Positions 36,055-43,261 of a stretch of 64,000 nucleotides of DNA are shown piece by piece. Both the position numbers and the translations under genes were made by a program. Positions within the stretch are counted from its first letter, which is position 1. Each line of letters starts with the position of its first letter. The stretch spans positions 1 to 64,000 of the forward strand of contig JBFWSG010000026.1 in the NCBI GenBank assembly GCA_050248495.1. The letters run 5' to 3'. The notes beneath the pieces were generated by a model, which worked only from the letters and a program-made list of their open reading frames with translations, was not told the origin of the DNA and ran no database searches. Source of the stretch: DASYDU01 sp050248495 (GTDB lineage: Bacteria; Planctomycetota; Planctomycetia; Pirellulales; Lacipirellulaceae).

Positions 36055-38067
36055 CTACATCCGCTCAACCGTTTCGATGCCGAGCAGATTCAGGCCGCGC
36101 TGCAGAGTGCGGGCCGTGAGATCGCACAAGCGCAGCCGGCTGATGCGGAGTTCGTTCGTCTCGGCCTTGATCACCGGACAGTTTTCGAAGAACTCGCTGT
36201 AGCGGCTGGCGAGCTCGAACAGATAGGCCGTGAGATGGTTCGGCCGGTAATCGGCGACGACGCGGTCGAGGGCTTCGGAGAATTGGAGCAGGGCCAGCGC
36301 GAGGGCGCGCTCGTGAGGGGTTGTTAGGAGGAAGGTGTCGGGTGTCAGGTGTCGGGTGTCAGTTTTTCCTGACACCTGAAACCCGATACCTGACACCTCT
36401 GCTTTTTCGAAAATGCTTTTCACTCGCGCATAGCTGTACTGCATGTAAGCCGCGGTGTTGCCCGTCATGGCCAGCATCTTGTCGTAGCTGAAGACGTAGT
36501 CGCTGGTGCGATTGTGGGCCAGATCGGCGTATTTAATCGCGCCGATGCCGATCCGGTCGGCGACAGTGCGGCGATTCTCTTCCGAAAGCAGCGGTTCGGG
36601 GCGGGAGTCGTCGTTGTCGCACACGATCTTGTAGGCCCGTTCGACCGCTTCGTCGAGCAAGCTCGCCAGGCCGACGTTGGTTCCGCTGCGGGTCTTGAAC
36701 GGGCGGCCATCGTCGCCCAGCACCGTGCCAAAAGCGATGTGCTGCAGCTCGACGTTGCCATAGCCCCACAGCCGCGCGGCCGCGAAGAGCTGCTCGAAGT
36801 GGAGCGATTGCCGATGGTCGACAACGTACAGGATCGCATCCGGCCGCCACTCGCTCATGCGGTATTGGATCGTGGCCAGATCGGTCGTGGCGTAGAGGAA
36901 TGCGCCGTCCTTCTTTTGGATGATCATCGGGGCCGGCTGGTCCAGCAGGAACACACAGATCGCCCCTTCACTTTCGCGCGCGAGGCCTTTGTCGATCAAG
37001 TCTTTCACGACGCCGCGGAGCCGGTCCTGATAAAAGCTCTCGCCGAGCGTGTGATCGAAACTGACGCCGAGTCGCTCGAAGATTATCTCCATCTCGGCCA
37101 TGCCGAACGGGAGAATCTTGCGCCACAGCTCGAGATTGGTGGCGTCGCCGCTGTGTAAGGCGGCAGTCTCAAGCAGGACGTCGCGGGCGATGTGCCGGTG
37201 GGGTTCGAGCAGGGGCCCGAGCTGCGGATCCGATTCGACCGAGGCCAGTTTGGATTCGAGCGCGGCGAGCTCGGTCTCCAGCTCGGCGAATTGTTGTTTC
37301 GCGCCCTCGAGCTGCTTGGCGGCCTTTTTGAGTTCCTTGGGGTCCGTCGGCGCGGCCTGGGCATCGAGCTTGGCAACGCGCTTCTCGGCTTCTTCGATCT
37401 TGAGGCCGAGCGCGGGAATCGCACCTTCCCGGGTCTCGCGGTAGTCGACCAGCGCGTGCACGAGGCGATAGAGACGGCTCAACTCGTCGATCGGCTTGGC
37501 CGCGAAGGCCGCCTTGTCCAGAAAGTGCTTGTAGCCGTAGATGATCATCCCGAATTGCGTCCCCCAGTCGCCGAGATGATTGTCGCTGATCGTGTTGTGG
37601 CCGAGAAACTTGAGGATGCGATACAGCGAGTCGCCGATCACCGTGGTGCGGATGTGGCCGACGTGCATCGGCTTGGCGACGTTGGGGGATGAATAGTCGA
37701 GGACGATCGTTCGCGGATGCCGTGCCGGCGAGACGCCGATGCGGTCGGCATCACTCGAGGCGGCGGCAAGCTGCTCGACGATCCAATCGTTCTTGAGGCG
37801 GAGGTTGATGAAGCCGGGGCCGGCCACTTCCGGCGGCTCGCAGACGTCGTTCAAATCGACGGCCGCCACGAGTTGCTGAGCGATTTCGCGCGGCGGACGC
37901 CCAAACTTCTTGCCCAGCGGCATGGCGAAGTTGGCCTGGTAGTCGCCGAACTTGGCGTCCTGCGAGGGGAGCAGCATGCCGAGCAGGTTGGGGAGCTCCG
38001 CGCTGTCGACGCCGAGCGATGAGAGGGCCGGGGAAAATCGATCGCGGAGCAGTGCTAAGACATTCAT
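36055..38067 (-). CDS. argS: Arginyl-tRNA synthetase with in-frame repeat insertion
   Basis: About 670 residues from ATG 38067 (MNVLALLRDRF); an earlier ATG at 38121 adds 18. Charges tRNA-Arg with arginine. The Add-1 domain is N-terminal, the HIGH-type signature appears in SSPNVAKPMHVGHIRTT, and the C-terminal DALR anticodon domain ends the protein (RLCDLTARTLQRGLNLLGIETVERM region). A coiled insert rich in Lys/Glu lies after the HIGH motif. Near the N-terminus of the DALR domain, bases 36334-36397 encode about 22 residues from a palindromic 7-bp-period repeat, absent from ordinary ArgS proteins. It follows rsfS on the same strand, 66 bases apart. Confidence 0.96.
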   Translation of the reverse strand: MNVLALLRDRFSPALSSLGVDSAELPNLLGMLLPSQDAKFGDYQANFAMPLGKKFGRPPREIAQQLVAAVDLNDVCEPPEVAGPGFINLRLKNDWIVEQLAAASSDADRIGVSPARHPRTIVLDYSSPNVAKPMHVGHIRTTVIGDSLYRILKFLGHNTISDNHLGDWGTQFGMIIYGYKHFLDKAAFAAKPIDELSRLYRLVHALVDYRETREGAIPALGLKIEEAEKRVAKLDAQAAPTDPKELKKAAKQLEGAKQQFAELETELAALESKLASVESDPQLGPLLEPHRHIARDVLLETAALHSGDATNLELWRKILPFGMAEMEIIFERLGVSFDHTLGESFYQDRLRGVVKDLIDKGLARESEGAICVFLLDQPAPMIIQKKDGAFLYATTDLATIQYRMSEWRPDAILYVVDHRQSLHFEQLFAAARLWGYGNVELQHIAFGTVLGDDGRPFKTRSGTNVGLASLLDEAVERAYKIVCDNDDSRPEPLLSEENRRTVADRIGIGAIKYADLAHNRTSDYVFSYDKMLAMTGNTAAYMQYSYARVKSIFEKAEVSGIGFQVSGKTDTRHLTPDTFLLTTPHERALALALLQFSEALDRVVADYRPNHLTAYLFELASRYSEFFENCPVIKAETNELRISRLRLCDLTARTLQRGLNLLGIETVERM
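36334..36397. repeat. Palindromic heptamer-period element inside argS
   Basis: Left arm 36334-36362: GGTGTCG, GGTGTCA, GGTGTCG, GGTGTCA, G. Right arm 36369-36397 on the other strand: GGTGTCA, GGTATCG, GGTTTCA, GGTGTCA, G. A 6-base T-rich loop separates the arms, giving a hairpin with 29-base arms. It reads through argS without a frameshift or stop. Confidence 0.9.
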
Positions 38068-38133
38068 GCCCAATAGATTAGCGAAGATGGTGGGGTTCGT
38101 GATACTCGACCCACCCCACATCGCGCCAATTGC

Positions 38134-38547
38134 TTAAGCTTCCCAGGGGAGGGCTACTCTTTGGGCGGTGCCCCACAGGTCTTCGAGTGCGTAGAAGCGG
38201 CGGGTTTCCTCGTCGAATAGATGCAGCACCACCGAGCCGTAGTCGAGCAGCACCCAACGGCTCTCGCTGTAGCCTTCGATTCCCAGCCGCTCGTCGCCGA
38301 GCTCGTCTTCGAGCGTGTGGTCGATTTCGTCGGCGATGGCGTGGAGCTGGCGGCGGCTGTTGCCCGTCACCAGAACGAAATAATCGAACTCGGGCGTGAG
38401 CGGCTGCATGTCGAGCACGACCACATCCTGCCCACGGTTGTCCACGGCAGTCCGCGCAGCGGCCAGGGCGAGTTGCAGGCTCCGCTGGCGGCGGGTCTCG
38501 AGATTCGGCAGGGCTTCGGCGATGGGTGCGACCTTGGTAAACGACAC
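38134..38547 (-). CDS. rsfS: Ribosome silencing factor RsfS
   Basis: 137 residues. The Iojap/RsfS fold is recognisable: VVLDMQPLTPEFDYFVLVTGNS, RQLHAIADEIDHTL and WVLLDYGSVVLHLFDEETRRFYALEDLW. RsfS binds ribosomal protein L14 (uL14) on the 50S subunit and blocks subunit joining when translation must be reduced. Start is GTG at 38547 preceded by GGAA. Upstream gene of argS, probably one transcript. Divergent from bcp, with a palindromic repeat between. Confidence 0.94.
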   Translation of the reverse strand: MSFTKVAPIAEALPNLETRRQRSLQLALAAARTAVDNRGQDVVVLDMQPLTPEFDYFVLVTGNSRRQLHAIADEIDHTLEDELGDERLGIEGYSESRWVLLDYGSVVLHLFDEETRRFYALEDLWGTAQRVALPWEA

Positions 38548-38650
38548 TTCCGACGGTTTTTCTATGATCTGTGTTTGATTTTACCCAGCCTTTGCACGTC
38601 CGACGAGTGGCGAGCGGGGCAATTCGCAGGCCGGTATAATGCTTCCCCAA

Positions 38651-38726
38651 TAGCCGGCGAGCTACGCCTCGCCGGACCTGGCTAGGGACGTTTTCGAGGC
38701 ACCGGCGAGACGTAGCTCGCCGGCTA
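38651..38726. repeat. Inverted pair of a 25-base dispersed repeat
   Basis: The left copy 38651-38675 begins TAGCCGGCGAGCTACG and ends CTCGCCGG. The right copy 38702-38726 is its reverse complement with one mismatch; the spacer is 26 bases. Identical 25-base copies occur at 49934-49958 and, in frame, at 54163-54187. It lies between the divergent rsfS and bcp genes. Confidence 0.9.
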
Positions 38727-38766
38727 TTTGCTCGAAAGTGATTGGAAAACTGAAGGAGGTGTATTG

Positions 38767-39249
38767 ATGGCCGACTGGATCGAAGCGGGGCAAAAGGCTC
38801 CCGCGTTTACTCTGACGGCAGATGATGGGACCAAGGTTCGCCTTTCCGACCTCAAAGGCCAGAGAGTAGTCGTCTATTTCTACCCCCGCGACGACACCCC
38901 GGGCTGCACGCGCGAAGCTTGTGCATTTCGCGACCAGCACGCCGCGCTCAAGAAGCTCGGCGTCAAGATCCTGGGGATCAGCACTGATAGCATCGAGAGC
39001 CACGGCAAGTTCCGCGACAAGTACCAGCTGAACTTCCCGCTGCTGGCGGACCCGGACCACACGGTCGCCGAAAAATACGGGGCCTGGCGCGAAAAGAACA
39101 TGTACGGCAAAAAGTCGATGGGCATCCAGCGGAGCACGTTCCTGATCGACGCCGACGGCAAAGTGGCCAAGGTGTGGAAGGCAGTCAAAGTGGATGGACA
39201 TGATGAGCAAGTCATCGCCGCGATCAAGGAGTTGAAGCAAGGCAAGTAG
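38767..39249 (+). CDS. bcp: Thioredoxin-dependent peroxiredoxin, BCP/PrxQ type
   Basis: 160 residues from ATG 38767, which follows a strong GGAGGTG; the longer ORF start is not needed. Reduces H2O2 and organic hydroperoxides with thioredoxin as donor. Peroxidatic Cys47 is in RDDTPGCTREAC and the resolving Cys52 is five residues later, the atypical 2-Cys arrangement of bacterioferritin comigratory protein. GAWREKNMYGKKSMGIQRSTFLI is typical. Cytosolic, no signal peptide. Monocistronic by context. Confidence 0.96.
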   Translation: MADWIEAGQKAPAFTLTADDGTKVRLSDLKGQRVVVYFYPRDDTPGCTREACAFRDQHAALKKLGVKILGISTDSIESHGKFRDKYQLNFPLLADPDHTVAEKYGAWREKNMYGKKSMGIQRSTFLIDADGKVAKVWKAVKVDGHDEQVIAAIKELKQGK

Positions 39250-39255
39250 GAACGA

Positions 39256-39283
39256 GGAGTCAGGAGCCGGGAGTCAGGAAGCA
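39256..39283. repeat. Heptamer-period repeat (GGAGTCA type)
   Basis: Units GGAGTCA, GGAGCCG, GGAGTCA, GGAAGCA in strict 7-base phase, starting 7 bases after the bcp stop. Same alternating pattern as the argS element (GGTGTCA/GGTGTCG) with one base changed per unit. Confidence 0.85.
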
Positions 39284-39486
39284 AAACCGGCTGCGTCCCA
39301 ACTACTGGCTCCTTTCCTCTGGCCTTCTCAACTCGCGCGCGTGTATAACCGATTTAAAGCTTTCACCCGAGAGAGCGGCGTCGCGCGTCGGCACTCTGGC
39401 TGCGGTACAGGCGGGACTAATTTCTCGTCACTCTTCTTTGCTGGCGCGCGCGACGGAGCCGCTGTCAATTCGTCGGAGGGATGTCG

Positions 39487-39903
39487 ATGGATTGCGATCA
39501 AGTATTCATGATTCTCACGCGCGGCCCGTTTCCCACCGGCGAAGTCTGGGACGAAGACGTCGAGTCGCACCTGGAAACTTGCGGCGACTGCTGGCGGCTG
39601 GCCGAAGCGCTGCGGCCGGCGCTGGAGGTGTTTCAGGAAGCGGTGCCCCCCGCGGAGAGCCGCGATTTGCCGGGCTACTGGGGCGACGCGCGTCCTGGAG
39701 CCTCCCTGGTTTCGGAGCTCGCCCGCTCGACGACGCGGCTGGCAACCACGGCGGAAGTCCGCCGGGCCACCCAGGCCTTCGTCGCACAACGCGAGAATTT
39801 GCTCGCCACGCGCGTCTCGCCCGAAGTGCTGCGAGCCATGGTGCTCGCCTCGACGCTCACCGCCACGGTGATTGGCGGCGGACTGCTCTACATGATTTGG
39901 TAA
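39487..39903 (+). CDS. Zinc-finger (anti-sigma-like) single-span membrane protein
   Basis: 138 residues from ATG 39487, chosen because GGAGGG ends at 39480, leaving normal spacing; the ATG at 39481 abuts it. The N-terminus has MDCDQ and HLETCGDC, matching the C...HxxxCxxC zinc-binding pattern of ZAS/zf-HC2 anti-sigma domains. A helical middle follows, then one C-terminal transmembrane helix (VLASTLTATVIGGGLLYMIW). No sigma factor gene is adjacent, so an anti-sigma role is only inferred from the motif. Confidence 0.7.
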   Translation: MDCDQVFMILTRGPFPTGEVWDEDVESHLETCGDCWRLAEALRPALEVFQEAVPPAESRDLPGYWGDARPGASLVSELARSTTRLATTAEVRRATQAFVAQRENLLATRVSPEVLRAMVLASTLTATVIGGGLLYMIW

Positions 39904-40177
39904 GGCCGAATCGGCTGCAGTCCGGTCGTGCGGCCTGTGCGGCTCTCGTCAGGCGGTTCGAGCGCCCGTCGCTCCGAGGGATCGCAAAAAAATTTGCCGC
40001 GGTCTGGCTTGTAACCTAGGGTTGTGTACCGGATTGGCCGCAGCCGCGCGCTCGCCAACGGACCTCCGGCCCTTTTCCCTCGCCGCCTCTTCCCTCCGGC
40101 CTCGATTCTTAGCTGGCAATCTTTCGCAGCTGGTGCTGCGCTTGTTTTGTTCCCACCTTTTTCGAGAACCCACCGAG

Positions 40178-40639
40178 ATGACCGCCTCTGCCACCGACTT
40201 TCTCACCGACCAAGACGCCCAAGCGCTAGGCCTGCCGCCTTATTCGCCGGAGACAGCGCTGCGGACGGCCGAGCTCGTCGAGGAGTTTCGCAAGTTGCGG
40301 CAGGCGCTCCAGCGGCCGGTGAAGTTTGAACGGCGCGGCTATGGCCGCATCCCGCTGCCGCTGCTGTTGCGATTGACGCCGCTCGATCAGACCGGCCAGC
40401 GCATGGACGACCTGGCGACGGTGGTCGTGGGCAAAGACATCTCGCCTCACGGCATCAGCTTTTTCCACGAACACGCGCTGCCGCATCGCCGGGCGGTCGT
40501 CGCCTTTGAACATCAGGACGTGGGCACATTCTCGATGGAGATCGACCTCGGCTGGTGCCAGTTCACGGGAGCGGGCTGGTACGTGAGCGGCGGCCGGCTG
40601 ATCCGCAGCATCGCGCCGGCCGAGAGCCGGCCGTTTTAA
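40178..40639 (+). CDS. PilZ-like domain protein
   Basis: 153 residues from ATG 40178. A short helical N-terminus (ALRTAELVEEFRKLRQAL) leads to a PilZ-type beta-barrel region: RRGYGRIPLPLLLRL with an RxxxR-like start, then DISPHGISFFHEHALP, equivalent to the (D/N)xSxxG motif that contacts cyclic di-GMP. This suggests a cytosolic c-di-GMP effector, but the motif fit is partial and no partner domain is present. Downstream lies a repeat-filled gap. Confidence 0.65.
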   Translation: MTASATDFLTDQDAQALGLPPYSPETALRTAELVEEFRKLRQALQRPVKFERRGYGRIPLPLLLRLTPLDQTGQRMDDLATVVVGKDISPHGISFFHEHALPHRRAVVAFEHQDVGTFSMEIDLGWCQFTGAGWYVSGGRLIRSIAPAESRPF

Positions 40640-40646
40640 CGCGAAC

Positions 40647-40907
40647 TGTAGCCGGCCTCTGCGAGGCCGGAGTCGCGATCCGAGGTCGCAGACCTCGGCT
40701 ACACGCATCATCATTGGGAGGGCGAGGCCAGGTTTTCCGTCGCCGATTGCTGGGTAGCGCAAGACCCATCTTCGGCACGGCAAGAGCCTCGCCCTCCCGA
40801 CATCTGTGGGGCGCGCGCCGACGTCGCCAGCCAAGGGTGGCTGGCGGTCGAGGTTGAGCCGAGCCCCCAGCACCGTCGAGAACTGTCCGTAATCTTCTGG
40901 GGGCTCG
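40647..40907. repeat. Cluster of four different inverted repeats
   Basis: Within the 457-base gap 40640-41096: (1) 40647-40670 with 40680-40703, arms beginning TGTAGCCGGCCTCTGCG; (2) 40716-40728 GGGAGGGCGAGGC with its exact complement at 40786-40798; (3) hairpin CGCCAGCC...GGCTGGCG at about 40824-40845; (4) 40860-40870 CGAGCCCCCAG with its exact complement at 40897-40907. No gene is seen here; the promoter of the next gene must lie in the final part. Confidence 0.75.
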
Positions 40908-41096
40908 CCGACGCTCGATCACCAGCCACCCGATCTCGAACGGGAATAACCGACTCCTTCCCAGGCGAATGGCCTGTTTGTCGCCACCAGAACGGCCGCG
41001 GCGGTATGCCAGAACCGCCAAGAGACCTGCGGCCGCGGTGGCGACGTTCTATATTGCTCGTTTTGCCAATCGCGGGTCATTTCAGGAGGCCGGGCC

Positions 41097-42086
41097 ATGA
41101 AGTCGTGGAATCTGCGGGGGTGGACGGTGTGTGCGGCCTTTTGGGGCGGACTCTCAGCTGCGGCGGTTCACGCCGAGGAAGCGCCGGCACCAGAGGCGGC
41201 AAAAGCTCCGGCCGCGATGTGTCGCTGCCAGGGCGATCGGGGACCGAACTTCCAGCGCATTGAGCAGGTGCTTTCCGAGCCGCTGAAGGCGAGCGGCCTC
41301 GATTTCACAGGGGAGCCCTTGGAGAACGTCTTTAACTTTCTGCAGGAAGAATATGGTATTCCGATCCAGATTGACGAACCTGCATTGGAAGATGCAGGCC
41401 TGACACGCGACGAACCGTTAACAGTCCAGTTGCGCAACATCTCGCTGCAGTCGGCATTGCGACTGATGTTGAAGACGAAGCAATTGACGTATGTGATTCG
41501 GGATGAAGTGATGATCATTACGACCCCCGAAGAGGCCGCATCGCAACTGAGCGCGTGCGTTTATGATGTGCGCGATCTAATCGGTCGGAATCCCGACAAC
41601 AAAAACCTGACGGCCCTAGCGGAAACTGTCACTAGCTGCGTCGCCCGCGAGACTTGGGCGGTCAATGGTGGCGGCAGCGCTGAGATCAAACCGCTGCAGC
41701 AGGGCCTGTTGGTCATCTCGCAGACTCAAGCGGTCCACGACGAAATTGGCAAATTGCTGGCATTGATCCGTGAGACAATCCGTCAGCCGAATCAAGGCGC
41801 CTTGAGTGAAGGAATGGGGATGTTGGGCGGACGCGCGGGATTCGGACGCGGAGAAGGAGGCTTTGGCATGGCCGGTGAAATGGGCCGCGGCGGCGAGGGC
41901 GGACGGGGCGGTGGCAGGGGAATGGATGGCGAGCCCGGCGTCGGCGGTGCTGGCGGAAGGGGTGGAGCGGGAGGTCGTGGCGGTGAAGGGGGACGCGGCG
42001 GCGCGGGGGGCGGCGGATATGGCGGCGAAATGGAAATGGAGCGCGAGCCCGAACCAGCGTCTGCCGGAGATACGCCGTTCGATTGA
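41097..42086 (+). CDS. Secreted STN/secretin-N-like protein with glycine-rich tail
   Basis: 329 residues. Signal peptide ends near AVHAEE. Residues about 60-145 resemble the short N-terminal domain of secretins and TonB receptors: ENVFNFLQEEYGIPIQID, then VQLRNISLQSALRLMLKTKQLTYVIRDEVMIITT. A second alpha/beta segment (TALAETVTSCV ... LLVISQTQAVHDEIGKLLALI) is secretin-N-like. The last ~90 residues are Gly/Arg/Glu-rich, low complexity. No secretin barrel is present, so this is probably a periplasmic protein of unknown role. It precedes ftr by 54 bases. Confidence 0.75.
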   Translation: MKSWNLRGWTVCAAFWGGLSAAAVHAEEAPAPEAAKAPAAMCRCQGDRGPNFQRIEQVLSEPLKASGLDFTGEPLENVFNFLQEEYGIPIQIDEPALEDAGLTRDEPLTVQLRNISLQSALRLMLKTKQLTYVIRDEVMIITTPEEAASQLSACVYDVRDLIGRNPDNKNLTALAETVTSCVARETWAVNGGGSAEIKPLQQGLLVISQTQAVHDEIGKLLALIRETIRQPNQGALSEGMGMLGGRAGFGRGEGGFGMAGEMGRGGEGGRGGGRGMDGEPGVGGAGGRGGAGGRGGEGGRGGAGGGGYGGEMEMEREPEPASAGDTPFD

Positions 42087-42140
42087 GTTCGAATCTCGGT
42101 TTGCCTTGCGGTCACTTTGGCAGCGGACGATGATGGCGCT

Positions 42141-43082
42141 ATGCGCCTCGGTCCGACCGAAATTCTCGATGAACATGCCGAAGCCTTTTCGGCCCGCTAC
42201 GCGCGTCTGATCGTGACGGCAATCGATCGACACTGGGTCGACGCGGCCGCCAGCGCAGCGACCGGCTACGCAGCCAGCGTCGTGGGTTGCGACTGCGAAG
42301 CGGGCGTCGAACGCTACTTGAAGGCGAGCGAAACCCCCGATGGACGGCCGGGCGCGGCGCTCTTGTTCTTCAATTTCCGGACTGAACAGCTCGCCAAGGC
42401 GATTGCCTGGCGCGTGGGCGAGTGCGTGCTGACCTGCCCCACAACGGCCTGTTTCAATGGCCTGAGCGATGCCGAAGAAGTGATTCCGCTCGGTGGCGAC
42501 ACGCGCGAATTCGCCGATGGGTTTGAGGAGCAAGGCACGATTGCGGATTGCGAATCATCTTCCAATCCGAAATCCGCAATCCGAAATCCGAAATTGCCGC
42601 TTTGGAAGCTTCCCGTTTGGGATGGTGAATTTCTGGTTGACGCTGTCGCTGGAGTTGGGCTGGGAGTTGCCGGGGGGAATCTGGTGATTCATGCCGATTC
42701 ACAGGCGACGGCATTGGGCAGCGCGGTTCGGGCGGTGGAGGCTGTCGCTCCTTTAGCCGGCGTCATCACGCCGTTTCCTGGCGGCGTGTGCCGTGCCGGC
42801 AGCAAAGTTGGCGGGACGACGAGGCAGGATATCGTCGCCACGATCGATGAAGCGTATTGCCCGACGCTCAGTGATCGAGTGACCACGCAGTTGGTCGCTG
42901 GCGCCGAGAGTGCCTACGAGATCATCATCAATGGCATCGACCTGGAAACAGTTCGAGGAGCCATGCGAGCGGCAATCGAGGCGGCGGCAGGGGAGGGGGT
43001 GCTGGCAATCGGGGCCCGGAGTTTTGGTGGGAAACTGGGGAAGCATCGGATCGGTCTGCGGGAAGTGCTCGAACTAAAGTAG
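42141..43082 (+). CDS. ftr: Formylmethanofuran:tetrahydromethanopterin formyltransferase with in-frame repeat insertion
   Basis: 313 residues from ATG 42141 (MRLGPTEILDEHAEAF). Moves the formyl group between tetrahydromethanopterin and methanofuran in C1 metabolism (formaldehyde oxidation in bacteria). Diagnostic segments: EAFSARYARLIVTA, ATGYAASVVGCDCEAG, TPDGRPGAALLFF, LTCPTTACFNGL, LPVWDGEFLVD, PGGVCRAGSKVGG. Between DGF and the LPVWDGEF strand, about residues 133-152 are encoded by a heptamer-period repeat (IADCESSSNPKSAIRNPK), not expected in the family. No other C1-pathway gene is in the window. It may be co-transcribed with the gene at 41097. Confidence 0.94.
   Translation: MRLGPTEILDEHAEAFSARYARLIVTAIDRHWVDAAASAATGYAASVVGCDCEAGVERYLKASETPDGRPGAALLFFNFRTEQLAKAIAWRVGECVLTCPTTACFNGLSDAEEVIPLGGDTREFADGFEEQGTIADCESSSNPKSAIRNPKLPLWKLPVWDGEFLVDAVAGVGLGVAGGNLVIHADSQATALGSAVRAVEAVAPLAGVITPFPGGVCRAGSKVGGTTRQDIVATIDEAYCPTLSDRVTTQLVAGAESAYEIIINGIDLETVRGAMRAAIEAAAGEGVLAIGARSFGGKLGKHRIGLREVLELK
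42539..42595. repeat. Palindromic heptamer-period element inside ftr
   Basis: Left arm GATTGCG, GATTGCG (42539-42552). Right arm AATCCGA, AATCCGC, AATCCGA, AATCCGA, AATT (42564-42595), which pairs with it. Length is a multiple of three and no stop results. Same unit family as the intergenic tract at 841-882. Confidence 0.9.
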
Positions 43083-43144
43083 CTCTCACCCTCCGCGTGC
43101 CGCAGCGGACCTGCCAAAACAGTGCTTTTTCAGCGGCAAGTTAC

Positions 43145-43161
43145 GGCACACGGAGTGTGCC
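43145..43161. repeat. Perfect palindrome GGCACACGGAGTGTGCC
   Basis: Arms GGCACAC and GTGTGCC around GGA, followed by GACTACG. Second copy, with one change in the arms, at 6296-6312. Located between ftr and the S1 protein gene. Confidence 0.65.
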
Positions 43162-43261
43162 GACTACGTTGTCCGCCCCGGCAACACCCTGCTAGACTAC
43201 TGGGCTTGCCGCGATCGGTTGGTCACGGCAGTATCTTTGCCAGTTCCCAGGTTGCATCGCT

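Noticed and set aside
36334..36397. CRISPR-like tandem repeats in argS and other heptamer tracts
   Set aside because: Units are 7 bases with no unique spacers and no cas genes are present.
41808..42055. GGCGG-rich tract as a regulatory or dispersed repeat
   Set aside because: It is the coding sequence for the Gly/Arg-rich tail of the STN-like protein and stays in frame with codon-type variation.
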